Shown one piece after another: positions 34,165 through 41,417 of a stretch of DNA of 41,417 nucleotides. Every line of letters begins with the position of its first letter. Within the stretch, counting starts at the first letter, position 1. The notes under the pieces were generated by a model. That model saw only the letters and a list, made by a program, of their open reading frames with translations. It had not been told where the DNA came from and searched no databases. The position numbers were made by a program, and so were the translations under genes. This stretch comes from Bacteroidia bacterium. GTDB taxonomy: Bacteria > Bacteroidota > Bacteroidia > CAILMK01 > JBBDIG01. The DNA lies in assembly GCA_040880525.1 (NCBI GenBank), contig JBBDIG010000015.1, positions 1 to 41,417 of the forward strand, in the 5' to 3' direction.

Positions 34165-35295
34165 ATGAAAAGAGTATTTAAGAAGTTTTTTATTACAACC
34201 GGGGTGCTTCTGCTCCTGTTAATTATTGCGATTATGGCATTCGTTTCTTTTGCGCCTCAATTTGGGGCTGCACCAACCGGGGAACACCTGGAGCGGATTA
34301 AGTCCTCACCGAATTACGCTGACGGCAATTTTATTAATCTTATTGAAACCGAACTGAGTTTCAGCCCGCGGGCCGTAGTGCAAATGGTCTATAATTTTGC
34401 TACAGCAAAAAATACGGCACCTAAGGATTCAATACCGGTTAAGTTTGACGAAAGCGGGAAAACCGGGGAAGAAGCCAACCCTGACAATGCAACTTATATT
34501 ACCTGGTATGGCCACTCTGCAGTCCTGGTGGAGATGGACGGTATGAAGTTGCTGATTGATCCTATGCTGGGCACTACATCATCACCGGTAGCTTTTTTCG
34601 GCCGGAGGTTCCCTTATGAGGAGCCCATTAATATTTCCGACCTGAAGTCAATTGACGCGGTGCTGATCTCTCATGACCATTACGACCACCTCGATTATCC
34701 TTCAATCAAAGATTTGCACAAATTGACAGGCCATTTTTATGTGCCCCTGGGCGTGGGTTCCCATCTGAAGCATTGGGGCGTACCGCCAGAAAAAATTACC
34801 GAGATGGACTGGTGGGATTCTGCTACGTTCGGTACGCTGACTTTTACCGCTACACCTGCCCGTCATTTCTCGGGCCGCGGCTTGGGCGACAGGAACAAAA
34901 CCCTGTGGGCTTCCTGGGCAATTAAAGGAAAAAACGACAGGATCTACTTTAGCGGAGACAGTGGTTACGGGCCCCACTTTAGGGAGGTAGCAGAAAAGCT
35001 CGGCCCGTTTGATTTTGCCATGATTGAATGCGGCCAGTACAACGAGCTGTGGGAGGACATCCATATGCTGCCGGACCAAAGCGTGAATGCAGCATTGGAC
35101 ATCAACAGCAAAGTTGTTATGCCGATCCACTGGGGCGCATTTTCACTCGCCCCTCATACCTGGCAGGAGCCAGCAGAGAAGTTTACTGCCGGTGTCTTAT
35201 CCGCAGGGCTAAATGTGGTAACGCCCTATATTGGGGAGCGTATTAAGGTGGGACATCCTTACCCGCAGAATGAGTGGTGGCAGGGAGTGCGCTGA
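34165..35295 (+). CDS. Metallo-beta-lactamase-fold hydrolase, UlaG/NAPE-PLD-like
   Basis: 376 residues. TM1 at about 10-29 (TGVLLLLLIIAIMAFVSF) anchors or secretes it. The MBL fold shows ITWYGHSAVLVEMDG, the zinc motif HDHYDH at 170-175, FSGDSGYGPHF with a further metal ligand, and IECGQYNELW and MPIHWGAF. This matches the NAPE-PLD-like branch; the substrate may be a phospholipid or similar. It lies alone, 168 bases after cdsA. Confidence 0.88.
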   Translation: MKRVFKKFFITTGVLLLLLIIAIMAFVSFAPQFGAAPTGEHLERIKSSPNYADGNFINLIETELSFSPRAVVQMVYNFATAKNTAPKDSIPVKFDESGKTGEEANPDNATYITWYGHSAVLVEMDGMKLLIDPMLGTTSSPVAFFGRRFPYEEPINISDLKSIDAVLISHDHYDHLDYPSIKDLHKLTGHFYVPLGVGSHLKHWGVPPEKITEMDWWDSATFGTLTFTATPARHFSGRGLGDRNKTLWASWAIKGKNDRIYFSGDSGYGPHFREVAEKLGPFDFAMIECGQYNELWEDIHMLPDQSVNAALDINSKVVMPIHWGAFSLAPHTWQEPAEKFTAGVLSAGLNVVTPYIGERIKVGHPYPQNEWWQGVR

Positions 35296-35373
35296 GCCAC
35301 TCCTCCAGGATGCGGCATATAGCACTCTGAAATTTCCCTGAAAACAGTGAGACAAAGCAGGTTATATGTTTAT

Positions 35374-35381
35374 AGATTTGC
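35374..35381 (+). promoter_or_regulatory. Bacteroidota -7 box for the broken CHU_C gene
   Basis: TAGATTTG matches TAnnTTTG, 70 bases before the ATG at 35452. No clear -33 TTG was seen. Confidence 0.35.
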
Positions 35382-35451
35382 GATCACGCTTCCCTGAGCC
35401 AAGCCGAAAGGAAGTACCGTCTTTTCCTGACTTTTCAACCATTCCTTTACT

Positions 35452-36260
35452 ATGAAATGCACGATCAGAAGCCTGTTGCTATTGCTTCTCCTCATTTTCC
35501 TCACTCCAGACCTCGCTCATACCCAGACCTGCTCAGGCACGTACACCGTAAGTGCCAGCCAGCCAAGATGCGTAAACTCATCCATTTCTTTTATTATTAC
35601 AGACACCTCCTCCAGGTCCTATATCTACACCTGGAAGTGGTGGGATGGCAGCAGCCCAAATACCAGCACCAGTAAATGGCAAGGCATGGTGGCGGTTGTG
35701 CCGATACAATCCTGTTGAATGATATTGTGGTGCATCCTACGCCAACAGCCGGATTTGACTTTTTTCAGGCTGATAAACCTCCGCATGGCCAAATGATCTT
35801 TACCAATACCTCAAGCGGAGCCGATAAATACCTGTGGCATTTTGGGGACGGGGACAGCACAGATGTAGAGCATCCCTACCACAACTATGGGCGGCTGGGG
35901 GAATACCTTGTGAAGCTACGGGCAATAACGAATGAAGGTTGTGAGCATGAAGTACACCGGATCGTGCCCCTCGTTGACCTCTTCAATTTCCATATTCCCA
36001 CAGCCTTCAGCCCTAACGAAGATGGCTACAACGAAGAATTTGCACCTGTGCTGCTGAACCCGGATGATCAATTTGCCTGGAAGATCTATAACCGGTGGGG
36101 CGAAGTAGTATTTGAAAGTACCACAAGCCAGACCTGGGATGGCCGCAACCAGGCAGGAAACCTCGCCCCTGATGGCGTCTACGTGTATGTACTCACCATT
36201 ATCAGCTCTGCGGATGGCTGGAAAACCAGCGCTACCGGCCAGGTGACACTTGTGAGGTAG
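35452..36260 (+). pseudogene. Frameshifted secreted protein with PKD and CHU_C (T9SS type B) domains
   Basis: The first frame, 35452-35718, has a signal peptide (LLLLLLIFLTPDLAHTQ) and a beginning PKD-like region (IYTWKWWDGSSPNTSTS). At about 35690 the reading shifts; the second frame continues with GGGCADTILLNDIVVHPTPT, a PKD repeat (YLWHFGDGDSTDVEHPYHNY) and the C-terminal domain (IPTAFSPNEDGYNEEFAPVL, WKIYNRWGEVVFESTTSQTW, GVYVYVLTI) used for type B T9SS sorting and gliding motility proteins. The usual PKD strand between WDG and CADTI is also missing, so a small deletion probably accompanied the shift. Not expressed as one protein unless frameshifting rescues it. Confidence 0.8.
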
Positions 36261-36300
36261 AGATTTTTTGAAGGATAAACGGCTAAAGGCAGGTTCATAG

Positions 36301-36909
36301 TTAAACCCGGGTCTGGTCTGTTCTCAGTGAATCTTTGGAGGCTCTTCTTATTTCTTTTTCTATAATAACCGGGAAATGCTTCATTTCCAACTTGTGAATT
36401 TTGGCGGCAATATCTACTGCTGAATCTTTTGCATCTACAGCGGCCTTTGCCTGAAAGATGATCTGGCCGCGGTCATACGCTTCATCAATGTAGTGAATAG
36501 TTATTCCTGTTTCGATTTCTCCGGCTGCCTTTACCACTTTATGAACGTTCATCCCATACATGCCTTTACCGCCAAACTTCGGTAGCAGTGCCGGATGTAT
36601 ATTGATAATGCGCTGCGGAAACGCGTTCACAAGGTGAGGCGGAATTCGCCAGAGAAAGCCGGCAAGGACGACCCAATTCACCTTCTTTTGCTGCAACAGG
36701 TGCAATATAGTCTTATCCTTTAGTTCCTGATTATTAAATATGTGCGTTTCCACCAGCAGGCGTCTGGCCCGGTCCAGTACTCCGGCCTGAGCGTTGTTGC
36801 AAAGCACCAGCACCACTTCCACATCCGGATTTTTGGAAAAGTAACGGATTATATTTTCGGCATTGGTACCACTGCCTGAAGCAAAAATAGCCAGATTCGT
36901 TTTTGCCAT
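36301..36909 (-). CDS. purN: Phosphoribosylglycinamide formyltransferase
   Basis: Third step of purine synthesis; transfers formyl from 10-formyl-THF to GAR. SGSGTNAENIIRYF near the N-terminus binds the phosphate of GAR; NIHPALLPKFGGKGMYG holds the catalytic Asn-His pair; IHYIDEAYDRGQIIFQ provides the catalytic Asp. I start at ATG 36909 instead of GTG 36915; the gene is then 2 bases from the stop of the upstream lipoprotein. About 202 residues, full length. Confidence 0.93.
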   Translation of the reverse strand: MAKTNLAIFASGSGTNAENIIRYFSKNPDVEVVLVLCNNAQAGVLDRARRLLVETHIFNNQELKDKTILHLLQQKKVNWVVLAGFLWRIPPHLVNAFPQRIINIHPALLPKFGGKGMYGMNVHKVVKAAGEIETGITIHYIDEAYDRGQIIFQAKAAVDAKDSAVDIAAKIHKLEMKHFPVIIEKEIRRASKDSLRTDQTRV

Positions 36910-36911
36910 GC

Positions 36912-38381
36912 TCACAATCCGAATTCGTCAACAAAGAGTCTTTGAAAAAACTGCTGCATATTTCCGTTGCCGTCCAGGTTGTGCAGTTCCAGCGATGAAA
37001 TGATAAAGTTGGATTGGCCGCTGGCCGGTCGTTTGGCCATGATGGTGGAGTGGCCGGGCCAGATATTAGCGCCTGAACTGCTGCTCTGAGTAATCTCGGC
37101 TGTATAAATAGCGGTTGTATTTGCTGCCTCATAAAACGGCCTGGCACTGCTCAGGATCTGTACTGACTTTAACTCCGGCCATCCGGTCAACACCGGAATG
37201 ATCCGGGCATCATTCGCCAGCCGGAACTGCGAACCTGCCGGAGGCTCTACCAAAGAATCAATGGGTGTAAAATCAAGAAAATTTGCCTGTTCTTCAATGG
37301 CTGAAGAATAGTTGGTGGCAATGAACATTTTGCCCCCGGCATTGAAAAATTGATCCGTGGTTCGTTGTGCCATCGGCAGCGATGTGGTGGCTTCACTCCC
37401 AAACCAGATCAGCACATCAAACAGGGCGAAGATCATCTCCTGCGTAGGATTGTCAGCAGCAAGGGACGTGTAATTGCCGGCCACTACTTCGCTTACCCGC
37501 AGCGTATCAACATTTGATATTCCTGTTGCACCGAGATGGTTTAAATAAAAATCTTCCCGTTGCTGAAGGTTCGTGGAATATGCATTTACCAGCAAAACTT
37601 TAGAAACCACGCGTTTCACATAAATACTATAGGATGAAATTAGCGGAGAAGTTGCGCCCACCTGGTCAACGGCACGGATGTAAAGAACATTCGAATCATT
37701 GGTGCGCAGGCCGGGCATGGTCCCTGGCTCAGGAATGAGGCTGCTTCCTGTAAGTACCTCAACATCCGTCAGTGCAGCTTCCGGGTTTACTGCCTTTAAC
37801 GTGGCCGAACTGAATACGGCATCAATAATAAAAGGCGCACTGGTAGTATCATTCAGGTACAACTCAAAATGATCAATATTGGCAAAGCCATCAGGGTCCG
37901 TGGCTTCCCAGAAGTATTTTATAACCGGGAAGGTTTTTACCGGATTTCGGGCCGGGCTGCCCCCGGAATATTGGAAGGCGACCAACGGGGCAGAATTTTT
38001 TACGGGGTATGCAATAATAGCCGGTGTAGGGTCCTGAACTCCATCATTATCAATGGCGCGAACGTGAAGAATGAAATCGAAAGTGTCTTGCCCTGGCGGA
38101 ATTTCGACCAGGAAAACCGAATCCTGCCGGGTAGTAAAGCTCCAGGGGCCGCCATCCTGAGAAATCTCAAAACCCGCCAGGTAACCATCAGGATCATCGC
38201 CCCACCAGCGGACAGTGATCCTGGAAGTAAACCGGTCGGATCCCACCCGTACAATAGTGTCCGCAACAGTATATGTTTCCGGAGGAATATTGGCCGTTGG
38301 CGAGCCTGCAATATCGTCTTTGCAAGAAGAAAATATTCCTATTAAGAGAAGGATCAACAGAAAATTCCCGGCTTGTTTCAA
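36912..38381 (-). CDS. Large lipoprotein with fibronectin-like modules, unknown function
   Basis: 489 residues. Lipobox IFSSC puts the acylated Cys at 20. Two beta-sandwich-like modules follow (RITVRWWGDDPDGYLAGFEI at about 55-75, VIKYFWEATDPDGFANIDHF near 150), then a region from about 260 reading SKVLLVNAYSTNLQQREDFY, IFALFDVLIWFGSE and MFIATNYSS that resembles class I glutamine amidotransferase-like folds (as in ThuA-type proteins). I do not recognise a named family. Cotranscribed with purN, an odd pairing, and preceded by a TAATTTTG box. Confidence 0.7.
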   Translation of the reverse strand: MKQAGNFLLILLLIGIFSSCKDDIAGSPTANIPPETYTVADTIVRVGSDRFTSRITVRWWGDDPDGYLAGFEISQDGGPWSFTTRQDSVFLVEIPPGQDTFDFILHVRAIDNDGVQDPTPAIIAYPVKNSAPLVAFQYSGGSPARNPVKTFPVIKYFWEATDPDGFANIDHFELYLNDTTSAPFIIDAVFSSATLKAVNPEAALTDVEVLTGSSLIPEPGTMPGLRTNDSNVLYIRAVDQVGATSPLISSYSIYVKRVVSKVLLVNAYSTNLQQREDFYLNHLGATGISNVDTLRVSEVVAGNYTSLAADNPTQEMIFALFDVLIWFGSEATTSLPMAQRTTDQFFNAGGKMFIATNYSSAIEEQANFLDFTPIDSLVEPPAGSQFRLANDARIIPVLTGWPELKSVQILSSARPFYEAANTTAIYTAEITQSSSSGANIWPGHSTIMAKRPASGQSNFIISSLELHNLDGNGNMQQFFQRLFVDEFGL

Positions 38382-38398
38382 ATCGTTATTTTAAGATG

Positions 38399-38406
38399 CA
38401 AAATTA
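38399..38406 (-). promoter_or_regulatory. Bacteroidota -7 box for the lipoprotein-purN operon
   Basis: TAATTTTG on the minus strand matches TAnnTTTG, 17 bases before the ATG at 38381. Confidence 0.55.
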
Positions 38407-38407
38407 A

Positions 38408-38605
38408 TTAAAGCCCTGCTGACGGATGATAAGGTTCTGTTTCGGTAAACAAGAAGAAGTACCGGTTCCCCGAGCCGGGAAGCGATATCCGCAAGTTATT
38501 TCCAGGGTCTTCAGGAATTGCTGTGAAAGACCAAACCGGGTTCGCCCTGCATGAGCTGTAGCCGGCATCAAAAAATTGGCAGTCTCCATCTATCTTCTTT
38601 CTCAT
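38408..38605 (-). other. Doubtful small ORF (65 codons) upstream of the lipoprotein gene
   Basis: An open frame on the minus strand with no hydrophobic N-terminus and no family I recognise (DGDCQFFDAGYSSCRANPVW near the start). The promoter box of the downstream gene abuts its stop codon. It could be a decayed gene end or a real small gene; I see no decisive sign. Between this and 38891 is the plus-strand stretch discussed in the findings. Confidence 0.2.
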
Positions 38606-38891
38606 CTATAATAATTAATTTAAAAAATGCGCTGTATCAAAAAGTTTGTCTGTTTGCTGTTAACAGGGAATAATGCAAAAACGGAGATGCCCACCCAATT
38701 TTTCGCAGGCCACTATGGGATCTGTGCGTGCCTTATCTTACATCCGAAAGCAATGCATCGCTTCTGGTTTTTACAGCTATCTGACGCAGCAGATATTTGT
38801 GTTATCAAAAATGGCCGCGACAAAAGCGATCGTTTTACAGAAAAAATAAAAAGAGACATTTCATAGGTTTGTTTTTTGGGTTGGTTGGGGA

Positions 38892-38927
38892 AATAGCTGC
38901 ACTGGATTGACGGTGCAGCTATTTTTT
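38892..38927 (+). terminator. Strong intrinsic terminator, plus strand
   Basis: AATAGCTGCAC (38892-38902) pairs perfectly with GTGCAGCTATT (38913-38923) around 10 bases, running into six T (38922-38927). Only a doubtful 79-codon ORF (38627-38866) lies upstream on this strand, so it may end a short or noncoding transcript. 38928-39026 is empty. Confidence 0.75.
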
Positions 38928-39026
38928 ATTGTGCTCTTCACAACCAGTCTCCAGCAATCCCAGTTGCTGAATTAGATAGAGATCAAATTTCGGAATTTAC
39001 ATACCCTTCGGCCACGGTTTGGTATT

Positions 39027-40469
39027 TCAGGTTTTTTGCAGGTGGCCAGCCGTCTCTTCCAGTAAATCAAGTGTCAGATCAATATGCTCCAGGTGCGTCC
39101 TGAATGAAAGTACCGCGATCCGAATCCAGAAGATGCCGTTAATGGTGGTAGAGGAAAGGAACACACGGCCATCTCTCACGATCCCGCGAACTAGCCGTTT
39201 ATTGAAGTCGTTTGCGTTGCCCGATTCCGGAACATACCGGAATATGACAATACTCAGGTCGGGTTCGGGACCTGCTTCGAACCCTTTGCGTTTCCGGATC
39301 TCCTGGTGGAAGTAGCGCGCCAGCAGCAATTTTTCTCGGAGAGCCGCCCGAAAAGGTGCAATGCCATGCAGGAACAAGGGCAGCCACATACGCGGGCCGC
39401 GAAAATGCCGGGAAAGCTCGGCTGATAGTTCGGCTGGTGATAACTCGTCCTGGCTATCTGCGGTATCCTGGAGGTAAGCCGCCTGAAACCGGTGCGCATC
39501 CCGAAGTTTTTTTCCGTCTCGTACCAGCACAGCTCCGCTGCCGTAGGGCAAGAACAACCCTTTGTGCGGGTCCAGCACAATGGAGTTACAGCATTCGATG
39601 CCGCGCAAAGCCTTTTGGCCATGTTCTGTCAGCACGAAGAAGCCGCCAAAAGCCGCATCCACATGGAACCAGGAATGATATTTCTGCGCAATGGCGGCAA
39701 TTTTTTCCAGCGGATCAGCAGCGCCTGTGTCAGTCGTGCCCGCTGAGGCGATTATCAGGAACGGCCGAAAGCTGGCGGCCACATCGTTCACCACCATTGC
39801 CTCCAATTTTGCTGTGTCCATCCTGAAATTGTCGTCAGCCGGAACAATGCGGACTTGCGCCTCTGCAAGCCCTGCGATATTCAGTGCTTTTTGTACAGAA
39901 TGATGGGTGTGGGCAGAATAATATACCACCGCATTCTCAACATCCCGCGCCTTGAGGTTCATGGCTTCGCGGGCCGTTACAATCGCATTGAGGTTGGCAA
40001 TGGAGCCTCCGCTGGTAAGATTGCCTACAGCCGATTCAGGATAACCCATGATTTCTGCCATCCACCGCACCAGCATGTGCTCAAGCCGCACCGCCCCCGG
40101 AGAGGCATAGAACACACCGGCAAACTTGTTCGTAACGGCTGCAAGGACATCCCCCATTGCGGAAGCATATATGCCCCCACCGGGAATATAGGCCAGGTGT
40201 CCGCCAGAGGCCGGATTCAGCCCCGGCTCGTTTACATGCTCCTGGAAAATTTTCAGGGCCTCATTTATTGAATGTCCGTCTTCGCTCAGGGGATGTTCGT
40301 AAATGCCACTGCCCTTTCTATCCTCTACATGATAGGCCAATGTATCGGGTAGTTTTTCAACAAAATCGTCTGCAAAATCAAGAACGGCTTTGGATAAGGT
40401 CGTGCGTTCTTCTTGTGTGGGTTCCAAAGCTGCAGATTCTTGGTGCCACTTCTTAATTTCTTCTTTCAT
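39027..40469 (-). CDS. PLP-dependent decarboxylase, aromatic amino acid/group II type
   Basis: 480 residues from the ATG at 40469. LTSGGSIANLNAIVTAREAM at about 151-170 is the cofactor phosphate region, HVDAAFGGF (269-277) holds the PLP-binding Asp and DPHKGLFLPYG (300-310) the Schiff-base Lys303. This is the pyridoxal decarboxylase family (aromatic-L-amino-acid and tyrosine/tryptophan/glutamate decarboxylases); substrate not shown. The longer frame to 40565 is rejected: a TACATTTG promoter box lies at 40477-40484, inside it. No transporter is adjacent. Confidence 0.9.
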   Translation of the reverse strand: MKEEIKKWHQESAALEPTQEERTTLSKAVLDFADDFVEKLPDTLAYHVEDRKGSGIYEHPLSEDGHSINEALKIFQEHVNEPGLNPASGGHLAYIPGGGIYASAMGDVLAAVTNKFAGVFYASPGAVRLEHMLVRWMAEIMGYPESAVGNLTSGGSIANLNAIVTAREAMNLKARDVENAVVYYSAHTHHSVQKALNIAGLAEAQVRIVPADDNFRMDTAKLEAMVVNDVAASFRPFLIIASAGTTDTGAADPLEKIAAIAQKYHSWFHVDAAFGGFFVLTEHGQKALRGIECCNSIVLDPHKGLFLPYGSGAVLVRDGKKLRDAHRFQAAYLQDTADSQDELSPAELSAELSRHFRGPRMWLPLFLHGIAPFRAALREKLLLARYFHQEIRKRKGFEAGPEPDLSIVIFRYVPESGNANDFNKRLVRGIVRDGRVFLSSTTINGIFWIRIAVLSFRTHLEHIDLTLDLLEETAGHLQKT

Positions 40470-40476
40470 GCATTGG

Positions 40477-40484
40477 CAAATGTA
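40477..40484 (-). promoter_or_regulatory. Bacteroidota -7 box for the decarboxylase
   Basis: TACATTTG on the minus strand matches TAnnTTTG and ends 7 bases before the ATG at 40469, implying a near-leaderless transcript. Confidence 0.5.
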
Positions 40485-40564
40485 AGATGGAGAGGAAACT
40501 TCATGGCCATGGTTCTTTGATCGGTGGAGAGAGCTTATAGCCTGTTGTGGACGCTGGAAAGGCA

Positions 40565-40706
40565 CGCGTTACAGACGCGAGCTGTGGGATGCAGACCAAC
40601 CTATGGCCAAGCAAAAGCTGGTGAAGAAGAAAGACTAATTTGTTCGGGAAAAACAAGGCTTTAAAATCAGGAAGTTTTGCAGGTATTGTTGGAGACAACA
40701 ATACCT
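40565..40706. repeat. Two short hairpins in a gene-poor gap (40485-40787)
   Basis: CGCGT (40565-40569) and ACGCG (40575-40579) form a small stem. AGGTATTGTT (40681-40690) and AACAATACCT (40697-40706) form a perfect 10-base stem around GGAGAC with no T-run, like a REP. Between them the plus strand has a coding-like stretch ending at about 40638 (findings). No supported gene lies in this gap. Confidence 0.5.
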
Positions 40707-40787
40707 ATAGATAATTTCTCAATAATTGCTTCGTCCAAAGAATGAAAGAACAGTGGCGATTTGATTTATAAATAATTGTACATAACT

Positions 40788-41003
40788 ATGAAATATTGGA
40801 CATACTTTATTAGTTCGTTTGTGTTGTTGGCATTTTCATCATGTAAGAAATGCAAAACTTGCCAGTCCTGGCAAAATGGCGTGGTTACCGAAGAAAAGAA
40901 TTGTGCCTACGGTGGGGGATCAAGCAACCAAACCCTTGAGAACTGGGAGCTGTACCTTGTGGAAGAAGCTGGATATGATTCAGTTAGTTGCGTAACGGAA
41001 TAG
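40788..41003 (+). CDS. Small cysteine-rich lipoprotein, paralogue of the one at 12439
   Basis: 71 residues. Lipobox AFSSC with Cys19, then KKCKTCQSW, an EEKNC segment and a final VSC. The layout mirrors the lipoprotein at 12439-12663. I start at the ATG at 40788; the longer frame would use a TTG. Function unknown; stands alone. Confidence 0.75.
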   Translation: MKYWTYFISSFVLLAFSSCKKCKTCQSWQNGVVTEEKNCAYGGGSSNQTLENWELYLVEEAGYDSVSCVTE

Positions 41004-41156
41004 GTTCTATAACCTTGTAATTACTTCGGGATTTTCCGCTCTCGTTTCGCCTTTTCTAATCCTGAAGGGCACAGCCATTTATTCGACCACAACCACTACA
41101 AATAGTCCTGGAGAATTTGTCTTTCAGGAAGTGATCTGTATGACGCTTGTTATAGT

Positions 41157-41354
41157 TTATCTCCACATTCCAATAATGAGTCCCATGACAATAAAGCTAA
41201 TGGTAACATAACCACCGTGAATAAGCATATATTTCGTGGATTTTCTTTCAAACTGTCCAATAATGAATAAGGACATAGCTACCCATCCAAATCCTGCTAA
41301 GAATCCTGCAGTAGCTCCCCAGGACAGAGTTGTACTTTCATCAATTAAAAACAT
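41157..41354 (-). CDS. DUF1761-like membrane protein, C-terminal half only
   Basis: 65 residues with two TM segments (about 14-33 and 46-63): GFLAGFGWVAMSLFIIGQFE then IHGGYVTISFIVMGLIIGMW. This matches the second half of DUF1761 proteins, which are usually about 130 residues. In-frame stops lie just upstream of 41354, so the N-terminal half is either lost or frameshifted beyond the window edge. Marked as CDS with low certainty; it may be a pseudogene. Confidence 0.5.
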   Translation of the reverse strand: MFLIDESTTLSWGATAGFLAGFGWVAMSLFIIGQFERKSTKYMLIHGGYVTISFIVMGLIIGMWR

Positions 41355-41417
41355 AGCCAGATTAATTCTACTTTAACACATTTATCATCCAGATAACCAG
41401 GCATCTATATCATTCTG

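Noticed and set aside
39027-40565. Decarboxylase start at 40565
   Set aside because: The extra 32 residues overlap a promoter box (40477-40484) and a gene-poor repeat region, and lack family similarity.

Overview
The window reads as a chromosomal segment of a Bacteroidota bacterium. Three families of evidence support this: proteins with type IX secretion (T9SS) sorting domains (5274-8108, 15557-15814, 21424-23655, and a CHU_C type-B domain at 35676-36260); promoters of the Bacteroidota form TAnnTTTG instead of the E. coli -10 box; and families typical of the phylum (DUF5522, DUF3109, a CPBP protease joined to DUF2007, ECF42 sigma with YCII partner). I cannot place it below phylum from sequence alone. 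Most of it is ordinary housekeeping or accessory chromosome; there is no phage, plasmid, CRISPR array or rRNA operon.

Layout. 1-750: a dead REP-associated tyrosine transposase (RAYT) between inverted REP palindromes. 908-3237: divergent pyrD and rarA. 3238-5145: a Fic AMP-transferase, repeat-rich DNA, and a chimeric relic made of the 5' ends of two genes whose intact homologues lie at 23797 and 8772. 5274-8772: a large T9SS beta-propeller-like protein and a small membrane protein. 8800-9150: REP hairpin plus a candidate orphan small RNA on the minus strand. 9227-12407: GNAT acetyltransferase, MMPL/RND exporter, DUF5522. 12439-15460 (minus): a cluster of small membrane and lipoproteins (YtxH, holin-like, lmo0937-like, DUF3185) that looks like an envelope or stress module. 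15557-19242 (minus): a sugar dehydrogenase with its sorting tail out of frame, and a NatAB-type ABC exporter. 19429-21139: AT-rich lipoprotein, tRNA-Ile2(CAT), HAD phosphatase. 21424-24872: PNGase F-like secreted enzyme, DUF3109, TonB-C lipoprotein. 25142-27676: LigD. 27889-30732: an AT-rich four-gene operon with an ECF42 sigma factor. 30969-33996: dusB, divergent CPBP-DUF2007 and cdsA. 34165-41417: metallo-hydrolase, broken CHU_C protein, purN with a lipoprotein, PLP decarboxylase, small lipoprotein and a DUF1761 fragment.

How genes work together: cdsA (phospholipid synthesis) overlaps the CPBP protease by 4 nt; the NatA and NatB genes overlap by 4 nt; DUF3109 and the TonB-C lipoprotein overlap by 4 nt; the YCII-ECF42-DUF2461-SRPBCC genes are tightly spaced and probably one transcript. 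I did not find a clear new multi-gene system. The most unusual observations are the two-gene chimeric relic at 4888-5145, the orphan promoter-to-terminator RNA at 8949-9150, the frameshifted sorting domain at 15811, and two distant copies of a small cysteine-rich lipoprotein.
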